Source of the DNA: Symbiodinium natans
Lineage: Eukaryota; Sar; Dinophyceae; Suessiales; Symbiodiniaceae
NCBI GenBank assembly: GCA_905221605.1
Contig: CAJNDS010002436.1
Location: forward strand, 74,501-138,500
Direction of reading: 5' to 3'
Length of the DNA stretch: 64,000 nucleotides
In this document: piece after piece, positions 1 through 12,988 of the stretch
How positions within the stretch are numbered: the first letter of the stretch is position 1
Layout: each line of letters starts with the position of its first letter
Translations under genes and position numbers: made by a program
The notes under the pieces: model-generated
Told to the model about the DNA's origin: nothing
What the model saw: the letters and a program-made list of their open reading frames with translations, nothing else
Database searches by the model: none

Positions 1-39
1 ATGTCAACCACCCCATGGCCTAAGCAGAAGGCCAGAGCG

Positions 40-105
40 TGTTTCCTTGGTTCCCGGCCGCGATGGTGCCGGAGTACCCAGCGTTGCAGGTGCAGCCCGC
101 CGGCA
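40..105 (-). CDS. Gene B tail exon at the left edge
   Basis: The peptide VPAGCTCNAGYSGTIAAGNQ joins the CTCNAG and GYSGTI halves in a single exon, preceded by AAAG and starting with G. The left edge is not defined. It shows that the tail family continues to, and probably past, the left end of the window. Confidence 0.55.
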
Positions 106-813
106 CCTTTGGAGGTCTCGGAGTCCCCGCTGAACATTTTTCAAAGCAGGCTCAAGAGGGATGAAATGAAAAATTTACTTAGGCTCAAAGAAAGGGCTTC
201 AAATCTCAAGAATACGCAGATTGCTTCAAGGGATTTTTTTTTTTGGGGGGGGGGGTTGGGCGGGGTTGTTTTTTATGCCTTTTCGTGGCATCCTTGGCCG
301 AGGCGCATGGGCACCCTCAGAGTTGGCTGGGCACGCCACCGTGGAGCACGCCCTTAGCACACGGAGCTGGGAAACTGAGCTCGTAAGACTGGCTGGTTCT
401 TCGTAGGGAGCGAGGGAATGAGGGCTCTAAAAAATCCCTTAAGGGGTAAAAACAGGGCCCTCATTCCCTCACTCCCTTCAAAGGACCAGGGGCAAGACCC
501 ATCTCTCCAAGCCCTTACACACTCCTGGGCCCTTCGCCCGGAGAAGTACGGGGCGGAAGTCGTTGCGCCTGTGGCGGGGTGGGGTGGGGTGGTTGCGGCA
601 GTCAGCAAGACCTTACGAGTACCATCATTATACCGGACACATTGCGGTAGCTTCATTCACATCCCGGAGCCCTATGAACCCTAAGGAAACCCTGTGGATC
701 CTAAGTTCCTTGCGAGCAACCCTCCCGAGAAGCTATGGAGGCCAGGGGGCCTACATCCCTCCTCCGCGGTTAGGTGCTGTTGGGTTGAAGCATTTGACTG
801 GAGGGCTTGGTTC

Positions 814-815
814 TT

Positions 816-846
<31 letters not shown>

Positions 847-850
847 GGGG
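814..850 (+). repeat. T12-G25 homopolymer junction
   Basis: A T run passes directly into a G run. The same arrangement is at 234-252 (T11-G12) and, shorter, at 13841-13861. Pure or near-pure G tracts also occur at 49489-49515, 53489-53502 and 57455-57467, the last three in gene A introns. Confidence 0.9.
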
Positions 851-1029
851 GAGGGGGCAGGAGTCTTGAAATGAAGTTCCACCTTCGACTACTGCAAAAC
901 TTAGAAGGCGGTTTCTCTACTTCTATCGCCCTAAACCATACACTAGGTTAGGTGGCAGGGAGGAGGTGTGTGGGCAGTCACACTGAAATACACGCAACCT
1001 CCAGGGCCACAGACGAGTTTCTGGGACCC

Positions 1030-3678
1030 GGGCTGATGGTGCCAGAGTGGCCGGCATCGCAGCTGCAGCCACTGTGCACAGCATCGCCGGATGATCCTAG
1101 AAAGCCGAGCGGAGGCCGCAATGGGGTCAAAAGGACATCCCTGATATAACCCAAGGCCTGATAACGCTACTGCGTTCTGCTCGTATTCCGACTATGTTGC
1201 GACTCTTCGATACCATCGAAAACTTTCCAGGCCTATTCATTAAGAACCATTTGGTGCTCAAACCCTAAACCCTCAACCCTAAACCTTTTCGTTCTCTGAG
1301 CCGGATCCTGCAGGGCAGTCCACAGCATCGCAGCAGCCGCTGAGCGAGTTCGCCACAGTGGTGCTGGCCTTGGGCTTGTAGCCTGGCCGCACACAAACAA
1401 GGTTTAGGGTTTAGGGTGTAGGGTTTAGGGTGTAGGGCACTTCTGATGCCTATGACCTGTGGCATCTGATGCCGACGTTTCGAGGTTTTGGGTCAACTCG
1501 GCTCTGCTTCCCCTTTACATCCAGCTCGTAGTGGGAACACGCCAATGACCCACGAAGACAAGCAAGGCGCAGCAAAGGCGCAGCATGGGCTTCTTTCTAG
1601 CTCTCGCCACCATTGGGCTTCTTTGTTTTTTCTATGGGTGGCAGAGCCAAGCGGCTCCAAGCCAAGAAGCTTAGCACAAAGTGCGTGCTTAAGAGCCCCC
1701 GACTCGTGGACCCAACTCTCGGCCTTTGGGGCACGTGTAGAGCGCGCAGGTCTCCACGCAGGTGCCGCTGTAGAAGGGCGAGGACGACGTGGCCTTGATT
1801 GTGCCCGAGTAGCCTGGCCAAGGGTTTAGTGGTTAGGGTTTGGATAGGCATTCATGGACAATTCCTGCATCTACCAATGCTGTGCGTGCGTTCTCTCAGA
1901 TCTGCTCTCCCCAGCTTCCCCCCCGCTTCTCCGCCTGTCTTGCACGTGCAGCCACTTGGCACGTTGTTGCCGTCTGAGTTCTCGGGGCAGTCGATAGCTG
2001 CGCAGCTACCTTTGCCCAAGTCATGGTGACTGCAAACTGCTGTCATCATCCCCCCGCCTGTGTAGAACGGAGAACTGCCACTGGCTGCGATGGAGCCAGT
2101 GTAGCCTGCAAGAAGGCGCGTCTCCGACTCTAAGCGCTATCCACCCTCTTCCTCCTCTTGAGCCCCCAAGGCCCCAAACCTTTAGAAAGGCTCGATGGGT
2201 CGAAACTCTCATTTGGCTCTGCGTGCTTCTTCTTGTTTGCTTACCCACTGGCTTCTCGCATGGTCATTGGCGTTTGCCGTTTGCCATCCAAGGTGGATTG
2301 GAACACACTACATCTGAAGCAACTACTCCTCATACAGCAGGGCTTTGCATCGCCACATGATGAGCTCCCTACGACTATCTAGGTATCCCAAAAAAGGACC
2401 ATCATTTAGAGTGAGAGAACTCACCATATGAGTCGCTGCGACACCAAGGGCGAAGCTCTACTACGCGCCCATTGCATGTTTGATGTTCGCGAGTGCGATT
2501 CCCATGGATGCTTCGCTCTTGCCATGCGCTTGTACAGTTTGTTGGTAGTAGGACTCACAATAGGACCCAGTAGGAAGAGAATCCGCAATAGGACCCAGTA
2601 GGAAGAGAATCCGATTCCAGTGTCTGGAAATGTGGGAGTACTGGAGGTTGGCGATTCGGAGGCTCACTCGGGCTTCTTGGCAGCTCAAGAGGTGATGCGC
2701 ACCAGAGCCAGGTTGTAGCTGAAGGCTTGCAGTTCAGGGCTGTACAAGCTCTTTACCACTCATGCTCCGCTGCCCTATAAGCCATTATAAGCCCTAAACC
2801 CCAAACCCTAAACCGTGGTTCCGAAGTCCTTGGAGGGTGCAAGGCCCAGGTTGCGCCAAGCAAAAACTGGAAAGAAGTCTCTCTCTCCCCCTCAAACCCC
2901 CCTCCCCCCCCCCCCGACACCCCCTCCGGCCTGCGGAGCACGTGCAGCCGCCTGCAGGTCTCTGTGTTTCCTATGTCTCCTTCCATTCGGGTTAGGGTGG
3001 AAATGGGTGCAGAGGGTTTAGGGTTTAGGGTTTAGGTTTAGGGTTTAGGGTTATTTAGGGTTTAGGGTTTAGTGTTTAGGGTTTAGGGTTTAGGGTTTAG
3101 GGTTAGTTCTGGGGGGGCTGTTGGGGCTTCATGATTTTGCAGGAAGGGCCCGATTCCCCTTTTTGCATGGGAAAGAGCCTCGAGCATGGGCATGGACGAC
3201 GCCAAATACTTCATGGTGCAAAATAAAGGTTGGTGTGATAGGAATGGTGAAACGAATTCAAGAAAATTTGCGAGGGGTTTTAGTTTATATGCTGCATCTA
3301 CAGTAAAGTGGATGCTACATTTACAGTGAGTGGCTTTCAAATTCCTTTCACGATGAAGGTATCCATAATGAAGTATTCGCTTGGGAGAATGCATCATGCT
3401 CTGCGAGTCCAATTTGGATATCTTGAGAATATGCTGTTGATTTAGCCTGCTCATCTGCAATTCCTGGTGCAACCAAACCTTGCTTAGCATGCCCTTCACC
3501 GAAGCTGCATCTGAGATGCTTGGAACGTCCGTGCCAGTCGAGCCGGCCGGGCAAGCTGTAGGAGTGCAGCAACCTGCCTGGCACATGAAATACAGGGTGC
3601 AAAACAATTCGAAAGATGGTGGACTTGGCTTCCGGCCACACTGGATCCGATGGTGGACAGTGGCTTGGCCGCGTAGCC
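1030..3678 (-). CDS. Gene B Cys-rich tail, CPxxSxGTxV / GYSGTI modules
   Basis: Exons in order: 3633-3678 (GYAAKPLSTIGSSVAGS), 3520-3573 (CCTPTACPAGSTGTDVPS), about 2931-2951 (GGCTCSAG), 2058-2105 (GYTGSIAASGSSPFYTG), 1935-2009 (SCAAIDCPENSDGNN then VPSGCTCKTG), 1766-1813 (GYSGTIKATSSSPFYSG), 1285-1382 (GYKPKASTTVANSLSG then CCDAVDCPAGSGSENEK) and about 1030-1071 (SGCSCDAGHSGTIS). The module is about 40 residues with two or three Cys pairs, as at 26.1-25.3 kb. The 1285-1382 exon carries the GY and CP parts without an intron between them. Most donors are GC; the one at 1285 is GT and opens an intron that begins as a TTTAGGG-type repeat. Function is unknown; an extracellular Cys-rich stalk is a guess. 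Confidence 0.6.
2558..2613 (+). repeat. Perfect 28-bp tandem duplication
   Basis: Two exact copies (2558-2585 and 2586-2613) containing TAGGACCCAGTAGG. They fall in a stretch without a supported exon (2106-2930). Confidence 0.9.
3014..3104 (+). repeat. Interstitial TTTAGGG repeat cluster
   Basis: About twelve copies of the TTTAGGG unit with small losses. TTTAGGG is the plant-type telomere unit, also reported from dinoflagellates. Shorter runs occur at 1261-1290, 1402-1437, 2786-2815, 4360-4416, 5479-5542, 8990-9020, 11203-11239, 12640-12673, 14641-14665, 21560-21600, 24030-24056, 38700-38727 and 40010-40037, in either orientation. Confidence 0.9.
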
Positions 3679-4210
3679 TTGATGCTCCAGGCTTTACTGG
3701 CTTTCTGGCTTGGAGACTACTGAAAACGTTCGTTGCCCTCTTTAGCAATCCCGCTCTTCATACATCTCCCTCTTCCACTGGTCCATCCCCCCTGACAGCT
3801 TGCTAAGCTCGCTCCTGACGAGTGAGCACAACATTGGGGTCGTGTGAGAGGCTCTTACGCATGGCTTGCAGCTTTCTGTGGGAGCCGGGCCACTTTCGCT
3901 TTTTGTTAATGTTTAAAACACAGTTTGGGGCCCTCTTGGGTTGTTCTTCCCATCCGTGTGTCGCTTTTCTTTCCGGGTTTGCGCCGACTTCTGCGCACCC
4001 AAAGAAGGCTACGCGCATGCGCATCATGAGCCCGTGCAGCGAGCACATCCTGCTGGTTGCAGCATTTTCCTTTCTCCCTTCAGATCAGGACTTCAGAGAG
4101 TTCACGAGCCAGAACCCAGACTCAAAAGGCATCGTGCCGCTTGTCAGTGGGTGCAGTCTTGGATGATTCAAGAGCAACATAAAGGTTTCTCGAGCGCAGG
4201 CCATGCAAAC

Positions 4211-4302
4211 CATATCGTGCTATGCTCATTTCGCGCACCTTGACAACCAAGTCGCCATCAGGGCATCCGGCGAACTTGTCGCATTTCTCCTTGGCATCGC
4301 GG
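4211..4302 (-). CDS. Possible exon with CDKFAGCPDGD
   Basis: The peptide DAKEKCDKFAGCPDGD then LVVKVREMSIARY is flanked by an AAG acceptor and a GT donor in the expected positions. The CPDGD part recalls the CPxxS step of the tail modules. No second line of evidence. Confidence 0.3.
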
Positions 4303-4484
4303 CTTAGCGACATGTTGCTGCAAGCAAAAGGCGGGCTGAAGCTTCGAAACCTCGCAGGTCCTAAACCCTAGCCCTAAACCCTAAACCCCGCAAACCCTAA
4401 ACCCTAAACCCTGAACCCCGAAATGCAGCCTGGATTCCAGGGAGCACAGGGCATTGACCTCCCACGTTTTGGGCCCGACATGGA

Positions 4485-4735
4485 GCTGTTAGGGTTTACT
4501 TTTAAGGGTTTCCGGGGTTTAAGGGTGTTTGTCCTGGGGTTTATAGGGGTTTATAAATGGTTTATAAATGGCTTATAAATGGTTCATAAATGGTTTATAG
4601 ATGGTGTGTAGGGGTTTATAGGGGTTTGAAGGGGTTTATCGAAGGTTTCTCGACGGTTTGTAGATGTTTATAGCTTAGGGGCTTATGGGGATTTGTGGGG
4701 TTTATATTGCTTTATGGGGGTTTACAGGCTTTTGA
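4485..4735 (+). repeat. Degenerate TTTATA-GG minisatellite
   Basis: Repeated words of the form GGTTTATAAATGG and GGGGTTTATAGG, apparently a drifted relative of the TTTAGGG repeats that flank it. No coding pattern within 4420-4755. Confidence 0.75.
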
Positions 4736-4759
4736 GAACTCGAGGGGGGCACTCTTCAC

Positions 4760-5437
4760 GTCCGCTACCAATGCGTGTGGTAGCTCTCGCGCCTTGATCC
4801 TGGCCGTGGAACCTGGAGAGAAGCCTCGGAGAAGGCGGAGAAGGTGGGCTTAGGGTTTAGGGTCTTACTGCAGGGTTTAGGATGGCTTAGGGTTAAACAG
4901 GATTTGGGTTGAGGGTTCTAGGGTTTAGGATGGTTTAGGGTTCAACCCTGATTCCTACGAAGGAAATAAGACAAAAAGAGCATACTAGAACCACCCTTTA
5001 AGTATGGTACAAGTATGCCCACGGGAGTCCCTGTTGGAGGGAAGGGGCTAAGAGGGGACTATCAAGAAGTGAGCATATATGAAGTTGTAGTGCTCGATGC
5101 CCTCGTTGCGCATCCAGCACCCCAAGAAGTGAGCGCCGCCGGGCATAGAAGAGTTGTGCCAGAGACTCTCATGTGAGGCCCCACTGTGCCTCTAGAATGA
5201 AGCTAAGTATAAGCAAAGTCTATGAGGCCCTGAAACCCTTCACCCTCAAAGCCCAGGAACCCGAACCCAAAGCCCCAAAACCCCTAAAGCCCCCTAGAAG
5301 CACGAACTCCTGAAACCCCAAACCCTGAACCGTAAAAGCCCCTCATAAGCCACAACTCACAAATGCTGGGCCGGGCCGCGCTTGCACTTGCCGCGGATCG
5401 GCTGGAAGGTCGCTGCCCACCCCTTGTTGGGCCCAGC
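4760..5437 (-). CDS. Three possible exons of an unrecognised domain
   Basis: 5380-5437 reads AGPNKGWAATFQPIRGKC, 5075-5167 reads SLWHNSSMPGGAHFLGC followed by WMRNEGIEHYNF, and 4760-4812 reads FHGQDQGARATTRIGSG. Each is preceded by AG and followed by a plausible GC, GC and GA or GT donor. The residue texture (W, H, N, C and balanced charge) is far from the surrounding repeat DNA, and the three keep strand and order. They do not match the lobe or Cys patterns. I do not recognise the family. Confidence 0.4.
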
Positions 5438-5927
5438 CTGGCAGTGAAAGGAGAAGAGAAGAACCCAAGGCGTGCAGCTAGGGTTTAGGGTTCTAGGGTT
5501 TTAGGTTTTAGGGTTTAGGGTTTCAGGTTTCGGGTTTAGGGTTCGGAGGGTTGCGGAGTCGAAAGCTTCAATGAAAGGTTGGCTTTCGGGCAGAGAGAGG
5601 TCACCATCCACGCGAAGCTTATGTTCCCGGAAGCCCCCCAAATCCAAATAGAGCAAACACGAAAGGCATGATGGATCCTGAGCCGGCCATCGCAACGCGA
5701 GGACGGTACAAACAGCAAGCACATGCGAAAAAGAGATGCAAACGAACATTTCTCTCCCCTCGCACTCTTGCAGGGACCTTGCAGTAGTCGTTGACACGCC
5801 ATGCCTCGGACTTGGGAGGTTTCCGCTTGGGAGAAAGGACGGCTTGTATTTTGTTCCTGTCTCCATTCTGGTGCTTTGGGCCGCGGGGTAGCCGCTGGGC
5901 GTCGGTGGTTATCATGTAGGTCTGCAC

Positions 5928-6193
5928 CGTCTCCTTGGCAATGTGTTGCTATAGTCCCAGCCAGTTTCTCGCCTGTGTACGTTCGCTGTGGGGTAGATTT
6001 CAGCTGCGTGGCTTCATGTCGCCTCTTGAGGTACAAACTGGAAAGGAACAGTCAACAAGTATCAACTTAACATGTATTGATCTATTTATACAACGCACAG
6101 TTCAGCTTCACTTGCCTTCACATCTCCTCCTCTTTCTTTTCTACACCGCGAAGAGAGAGCCCCCGGAAGGATGCCCCCCCCGGCCATGATCTA

Positions 6194-6229
<36 letters not shown>

Positions 6230-6387
6230 TCTCACATCTATCTCCCGTGTCTCACTCTCCACATTGAAGTGTCGTAGCGGCAGCAACAGTGGCCACTTCA
6301 GGTCACTCGGACATCGAGTGAAAAATTTCGCATTCAAGGCACGGAATAGCAGGTGCAGCTGACTGCATCACCACGGGTGCAGCCAAC
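5928..6387 (-). CDS. Gene B, two possible tail exons
   Basis: 6343-6387 reads VGCTRGDAVSCTCYS, flanked by AAG on its 5' side and GT on its 3' side. 5928-5972 reads GEKLAGTIATHCQGD, flanked by CAG and GT. In order they resemble the GCxC end and the GYSGTIxA start of the tail family, and both are close to 45 nt. The match is loose, so they may be decayed copies. A CT microsatellite lies between them (6197-6233). Confidence 0.35.
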
Positions 6388-7186
6388 CTTCAGAGCAGCG
6401 AAGCGCAAAACATCCTGCATCCTAACGGTGCTCCTAAGCACTGCGATGCTACCTTGCAGTACGACGTTAGCTGTCCCGACAAACATCGAAGCTCTACCCT
6501 TCGGACTTCTTGAACTCCCGTCTGCGGCCTCAACCCAGCCCTTCTTCCAGCGATTGCCACTGTCCTCAGCAGCTAAAAACTGGAAGAACGAGTGGAAGAA
6601 GACATAGCAAGTCTCGACAACAAAACAGCAATACCCTTTCAGCTTTTCAGCACCCAAAGCGCTGAGCCCTGAGTTTACAAACCCTACAAAACCCTTATCC
6701 CTAGGCCCTGAACATCGCTGAATCCACGCCAGGACTCAGCTTTCACTACCTCCGTGGTGCTGCAGTGAGCTTTGGCCTTCAGTTTCACGCCCTCAGTGGT
6801 GATCGCCTGAGAGGACTTCAGGAATGCACTGCAAATATGCTCTTCACTTAGCCCAGGGACCCCAAGACCCCTTAGCTGCTATAACTATTGCATCATCTAC
6901 AAAGACAAGCGAATGATACAGTACTAGTACTAATTTAGTCATGTGATTATATAAATATACCATACTTACATGAACTAAGGATACAACATGATATAATCAT
7001 CCTACAATATATAGTCACGCAATAAGACAAATAATGACATAGTATATGAATATATAAACAGAACACTATTCTGTAGCAATTCAGGTTTACATTCCTTCTT
7101 GAAGGGGTCTTGGCGGTCGGGGCTCTCTGGGTGCCCCTTTCTAAGCATAGGCGGCATGAGGGTTTTATGAGGGACTTAAAAAGGGG

Positions 7187-7885
7187 TTATTTTGGCCGTT
7201 TCTGAGGGTTGAAAAGGCTCATTCCCCAACCAGTGTGTGGGGCGTGCCCCGGCTCTTTCTCGAAGCCTGCTCTCGCATTTTGGAGGAAAATTTCGCGCTC
7301 TCGCCTAGGCATGAGGGGCGTGGCCGGAATGGCTTCCTCGGAACGGTCGCTTTTTGGCTTCTGGGCTGGCGAGATGTGAAAGCGTCGTGGCCTTTGGACA
7401 TCTGGGCACACGAAATGCGAAACTGTCGTCGCTCGCGGTGTCTTTTGGACGCGCTCGTGTCCACTCACTGTTTGGGGTCTGCGCTGGCAGAATGGGCCTA
7501 TATGGGGCTTTTGAGTATTGAACCCGGATTCGAGCTGACTCTCGTGGGCGCCTTGCAGGTCTGTGCGTTTGGCACGTCCAGGCCGTCGCCAAGCTTGCTG
7601 TTCTGCGCGCGGAATGGGAGAGGGACAAGGGACAATATAGGGACAGCTGCCGGGTTTAAGGCGGGATTCTGTCTGGTTCTGCAGGTTCCGCTGCGAAGTC
7701 TCGGGAATGGTCGGGAGGTTGATGCAACTTCGCACGCAGAGCAAAGCTTGTAACAAGCTGGGAAGATCTGGTGCAGGGCCAGGGCTTCGCTTGTCCAACA
7801 GGCAACCCCGGTCCTGGTTGCGGCGGCGGCGCCGCCGATTGCCTCCTGAAGTCATGCCCACTACACACCAAAGCATTCCCGACAC
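7187..7885 (-). other. Region open on both strands, unassigned
   Basis: A 232-codon minus-strand frame and a 172-codon plus-strand frame overlap here. Both are Arg/Pro/Ser-rich and neither shows a recognisable motif or module of the surrounding gene. A plus-strand frame at 7771-8031 has CPTGNPGPGC and further cysteines, but it lies opposite to every supported exon. I regard the whole stretch as GC-rich intron or spacer, with low confidence either way. Confidence 0.2.
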
Positions 7886-8659
7886 ATCAGTCCTGCAGCA
7901 AAGCTCTTTGGAACTGCCCTGCTATGGTCTCGCTGAACTGGCCCGGACTTGCCTCCGCCCTGCACCTCCACGACTTCGCACTTGTTCGCCTTAAGGAGCT
8001 AAGGCCGCACAAGTTCTTGCATGGACCGTGAATGTATTGAAGTGACTAGAGGTCTGTAGAGGGTCTGACAGGGGCACATCTGCAAACGAGCAAGCAGAGA
8101 GCCAGACACCGTGTCACGACCGGCGCAGTACAATCTTTGGAGCTCAGGACTCAGAACATTCTCGTCTCAGATTTTGCGCTCATGGATGTCCCCCCTCACA
8201 TACAGCCGCTCTCTCTTGGTGCCAAGTCACGTACATGCCCCCGGGGCATGTTGCCTGAACACTACGCAGCTGCAGTTGCAACAGTGATATACATTGACAA
8301 CACAAAGTGGTGACTACTGCAAGATACTGCAAGTCCGCTGCTTCCTGCTCTAGCTGCTTAGGTCGAATTCTGTCAAGCCTGGCACTGTGAGCGCAAATCC
8401 GGACCACACCAAAGCTTTCTGCACATGAAGCACGTTGCGCAATGGCCTGAGGAACTACATGATTGTCGAAAGCAAGTAAGACAAGAGGCTGTTGTGGTGT
8501 CGTCATCTTTCGAGCCCGTGAAGCCACTGGTCACAACGTGGTCGTCCTCCGTTCAGAGTTGAATGCTAAACCGGTCCCTGATATATGTTGCATATGTGGA
8601 GCAAAGGTATCAAGAAGGGGGCATAGGAGGGCCAAATGCCAAAACTTTGCAGCACCATC

Positions 8660-9568
8660 CTTGCACTGTGTGCCAACCAACGCCCAGCCGGCGTTGCAGC
8701 TAGCACACTGGCCGTGGGCCTGCAACTGGCAAGTCTCTCGAAGATCGTTTCCTCCAGAAAACCAGAAAACCCGAGCACAAATGCTCAAAATTCTCACATC
8801 GGCACTGCTCCCCAAGCTTCGGGATGTAGGGCACAAACGGATGGAACTTGATAAAACTTTCAGGGGGTGTAGGATCTTTCGTGCCCCCGGGCCGTTCGCT
8901 GGCTCTGGGCACGGCAGCTGGCGCAGCCCGAGCCCGCCGTCTTGCTGCAACTGTAAGCCTGGTCTCACGAGAAGTCTAGGGGTTTAGAATGGTTTAGAGT
9001 TCGGGGTTTAGGGTTTAGGGTGGGGCTCTTAGAGGCACGAAGAGGCCGCTATGCAGGATTCAGAGATCGACTGTGCCGCGAGGTCACAACTTTGCCGATC
9101 TTGGCCAACCTGCACCTTTAACGGACCCAGGGACCCCTGCTGCGCGGCCGCGCCTTGCACTCGCCACCCTCCAGATAGTAGCCCGGATTGCAGGAGCCGC
9201 AGTGGTTGACAATCTGCAAGGCTTCAACACATAGGAGCCAGCCCAAAGCTTCCTACACCCTCATCTGGGTCTTGGAATTGGAGTAGAGAGCGTGGCTGCT
9301 TGGAGCTTCATGGGGCATTGATATCTGGCATTGTTTTGAGTAGTGGCTGTAGTTCCCTGTTTAGGGCTTTTAACAAGAACCAACTTATATCCACCTTTAA
9401 ACCTCCGAGTCTGAGACTTGGTGGAGATACGTGTGGATCAATGGGTCAATTCTGCCGGAAACCCCAAACCCTCACCCTTACCTGACCCCAAGGCGGAAGC
9501 GCCTGGCGGTCTCGCTCGCCGACGCAGGTTTTGCAGCCTCCGCCTGCTCCCGTGCTGCATGATAGGAC
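8660..9568 (-). CDS. Gene B Cys module block 2 (four exons equivalent to x19-x22)
   Basis: Exons: about 9491-9568 (VLSCSTGAGGGCKTCVGERD), 9154-9213 (IVNHCGSCNPGYYLEGGEC), about 8891-8958 (AYSCSKTAGSGCASCRAQ) and 8660-8719 (AHGQCASCNAGWALVGTQC). Order, Cys spacing and the 60-nt length of the second and fourth exons match the four Cys exons of gene A, which identifies them as paralogous modules. The second has a GC donor and the fourth a GA donor (GCAAG|gatggt), the same change seen at x20 of unit 6. Right edges follow AG in all four. Confidence 0.68.
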
Positions 9569-9599
9569 CTGCTGGCCGCAAGCCAAGATGCCCCGCTTT

Positions 9600-12018
<2,419 letters not shown>

Positions 12019-12024
12019 GGTAAT

Positions 12025-12732
12025 TAATCTGCACGGTTCTAGCAATCTGGGCCAGGCGGCCCGCCGGGCACTCCGCCGTGGCTTGCTTGTCATCGCCAAC
12101 TGCCGACTTGCCACTGGTCACCGCGTGCTCGCTCTGAAGCAGGGGGCTGACAGACTCACCGAAGAATGATTACCGGCTTGTGAGTGATCCGGGGCTTGGT
12201 GGGATCGTGACTGAGCATGCGAGGCACATCCCGTCAGCAGGGAGCCAGCTTGATGACAGTGTGCCCAACAAAAACGAGCGGTAAGATGTAAAACACATGC
12301 ACAAAGACTGCAAATGGCCTTGCACACCCTGCCGACAAGCGCGAAGCCGGCGTTGCAGCTTTTGCAATGGTCTGTAGCCTTTGGCTTCATTGTGGCACAT
12401 CTAGCATACTCGGCCCGCATCTTCGGTGCATGTTCCGGTCATGTGTTCTTGGGGCTGCGCCGTTCGCGAGCCAGGGGCAATGCACGTCTTGCACTTGCCT
12501 CAGATGTTCGTGACTAAGCTTCAAGACCCTCTCGCCAAAAAAGACAAACATCAACAGCCACTCACAACTACAACGCGCCCCAAATGTGCCATTGGAGTCT
12601 GAATGCATATCAAAACCCTGAAAAATGCCAACCCTAATTAAACCCCCAACCCCAAACCCTAAACCCTAAACCCATGCGAACCTGCTCTGTGCCTGCCCCG
12701 CGGCTTCCGGACCCGGTCTTGCACGTGAATGC
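12025..12732 (-). CDS. Gene B Cys module block 1
   Basis: Exons: 12682-12732 (AFTCKTGSGSRGAGTEQ), 12441-12498 (GKCKTCIAPGSRTAQPQEHM), 12319-12378 (ATDHCKSCNAGFALVGRVC) and, less surely, about 12025-12099 (VGDDKQATAECPAGRLAQ). The first two together carry the Cys set that gene A keeps in one exon (C-x7-C-x2-C), so the module may be split or partly duplicated. The third has the usual 60-nt length, C-x2-C-x10-C spacing and a GC donor. The last resembles the CPxG family of the tail. Confidence 0.55.
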
Positions 12733-12988
12733 CTCCGTCTCCGATGCTCAGAGTTGGAGGGTTGTGATTAGGATGCTCCCCCTTAGGCCAACAGTCCTTT
12801 GTAGGGATTCTACTAGGGGGTACTATAAGCCCCATTAAGGACTGGTAGTATAAGGGGAACATCCCCAAGGTTGTGAAGATTTCGTTGTTTTTTTGGGGGC
12901 TGATGATGCATGAAGCATGTGGACAACGACAGTGACGACGCAACAAGGAGCCGACAACTCTAGACTGCGAGGGAACAGGCTCCCAAGC

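Noticed and set aside
1265-1465. Peptides with LNPKP repeats
   Set aside because: Translation of the CCCTAAA repeat. The real exon inside this interval is 1285-1382 in a different frame.
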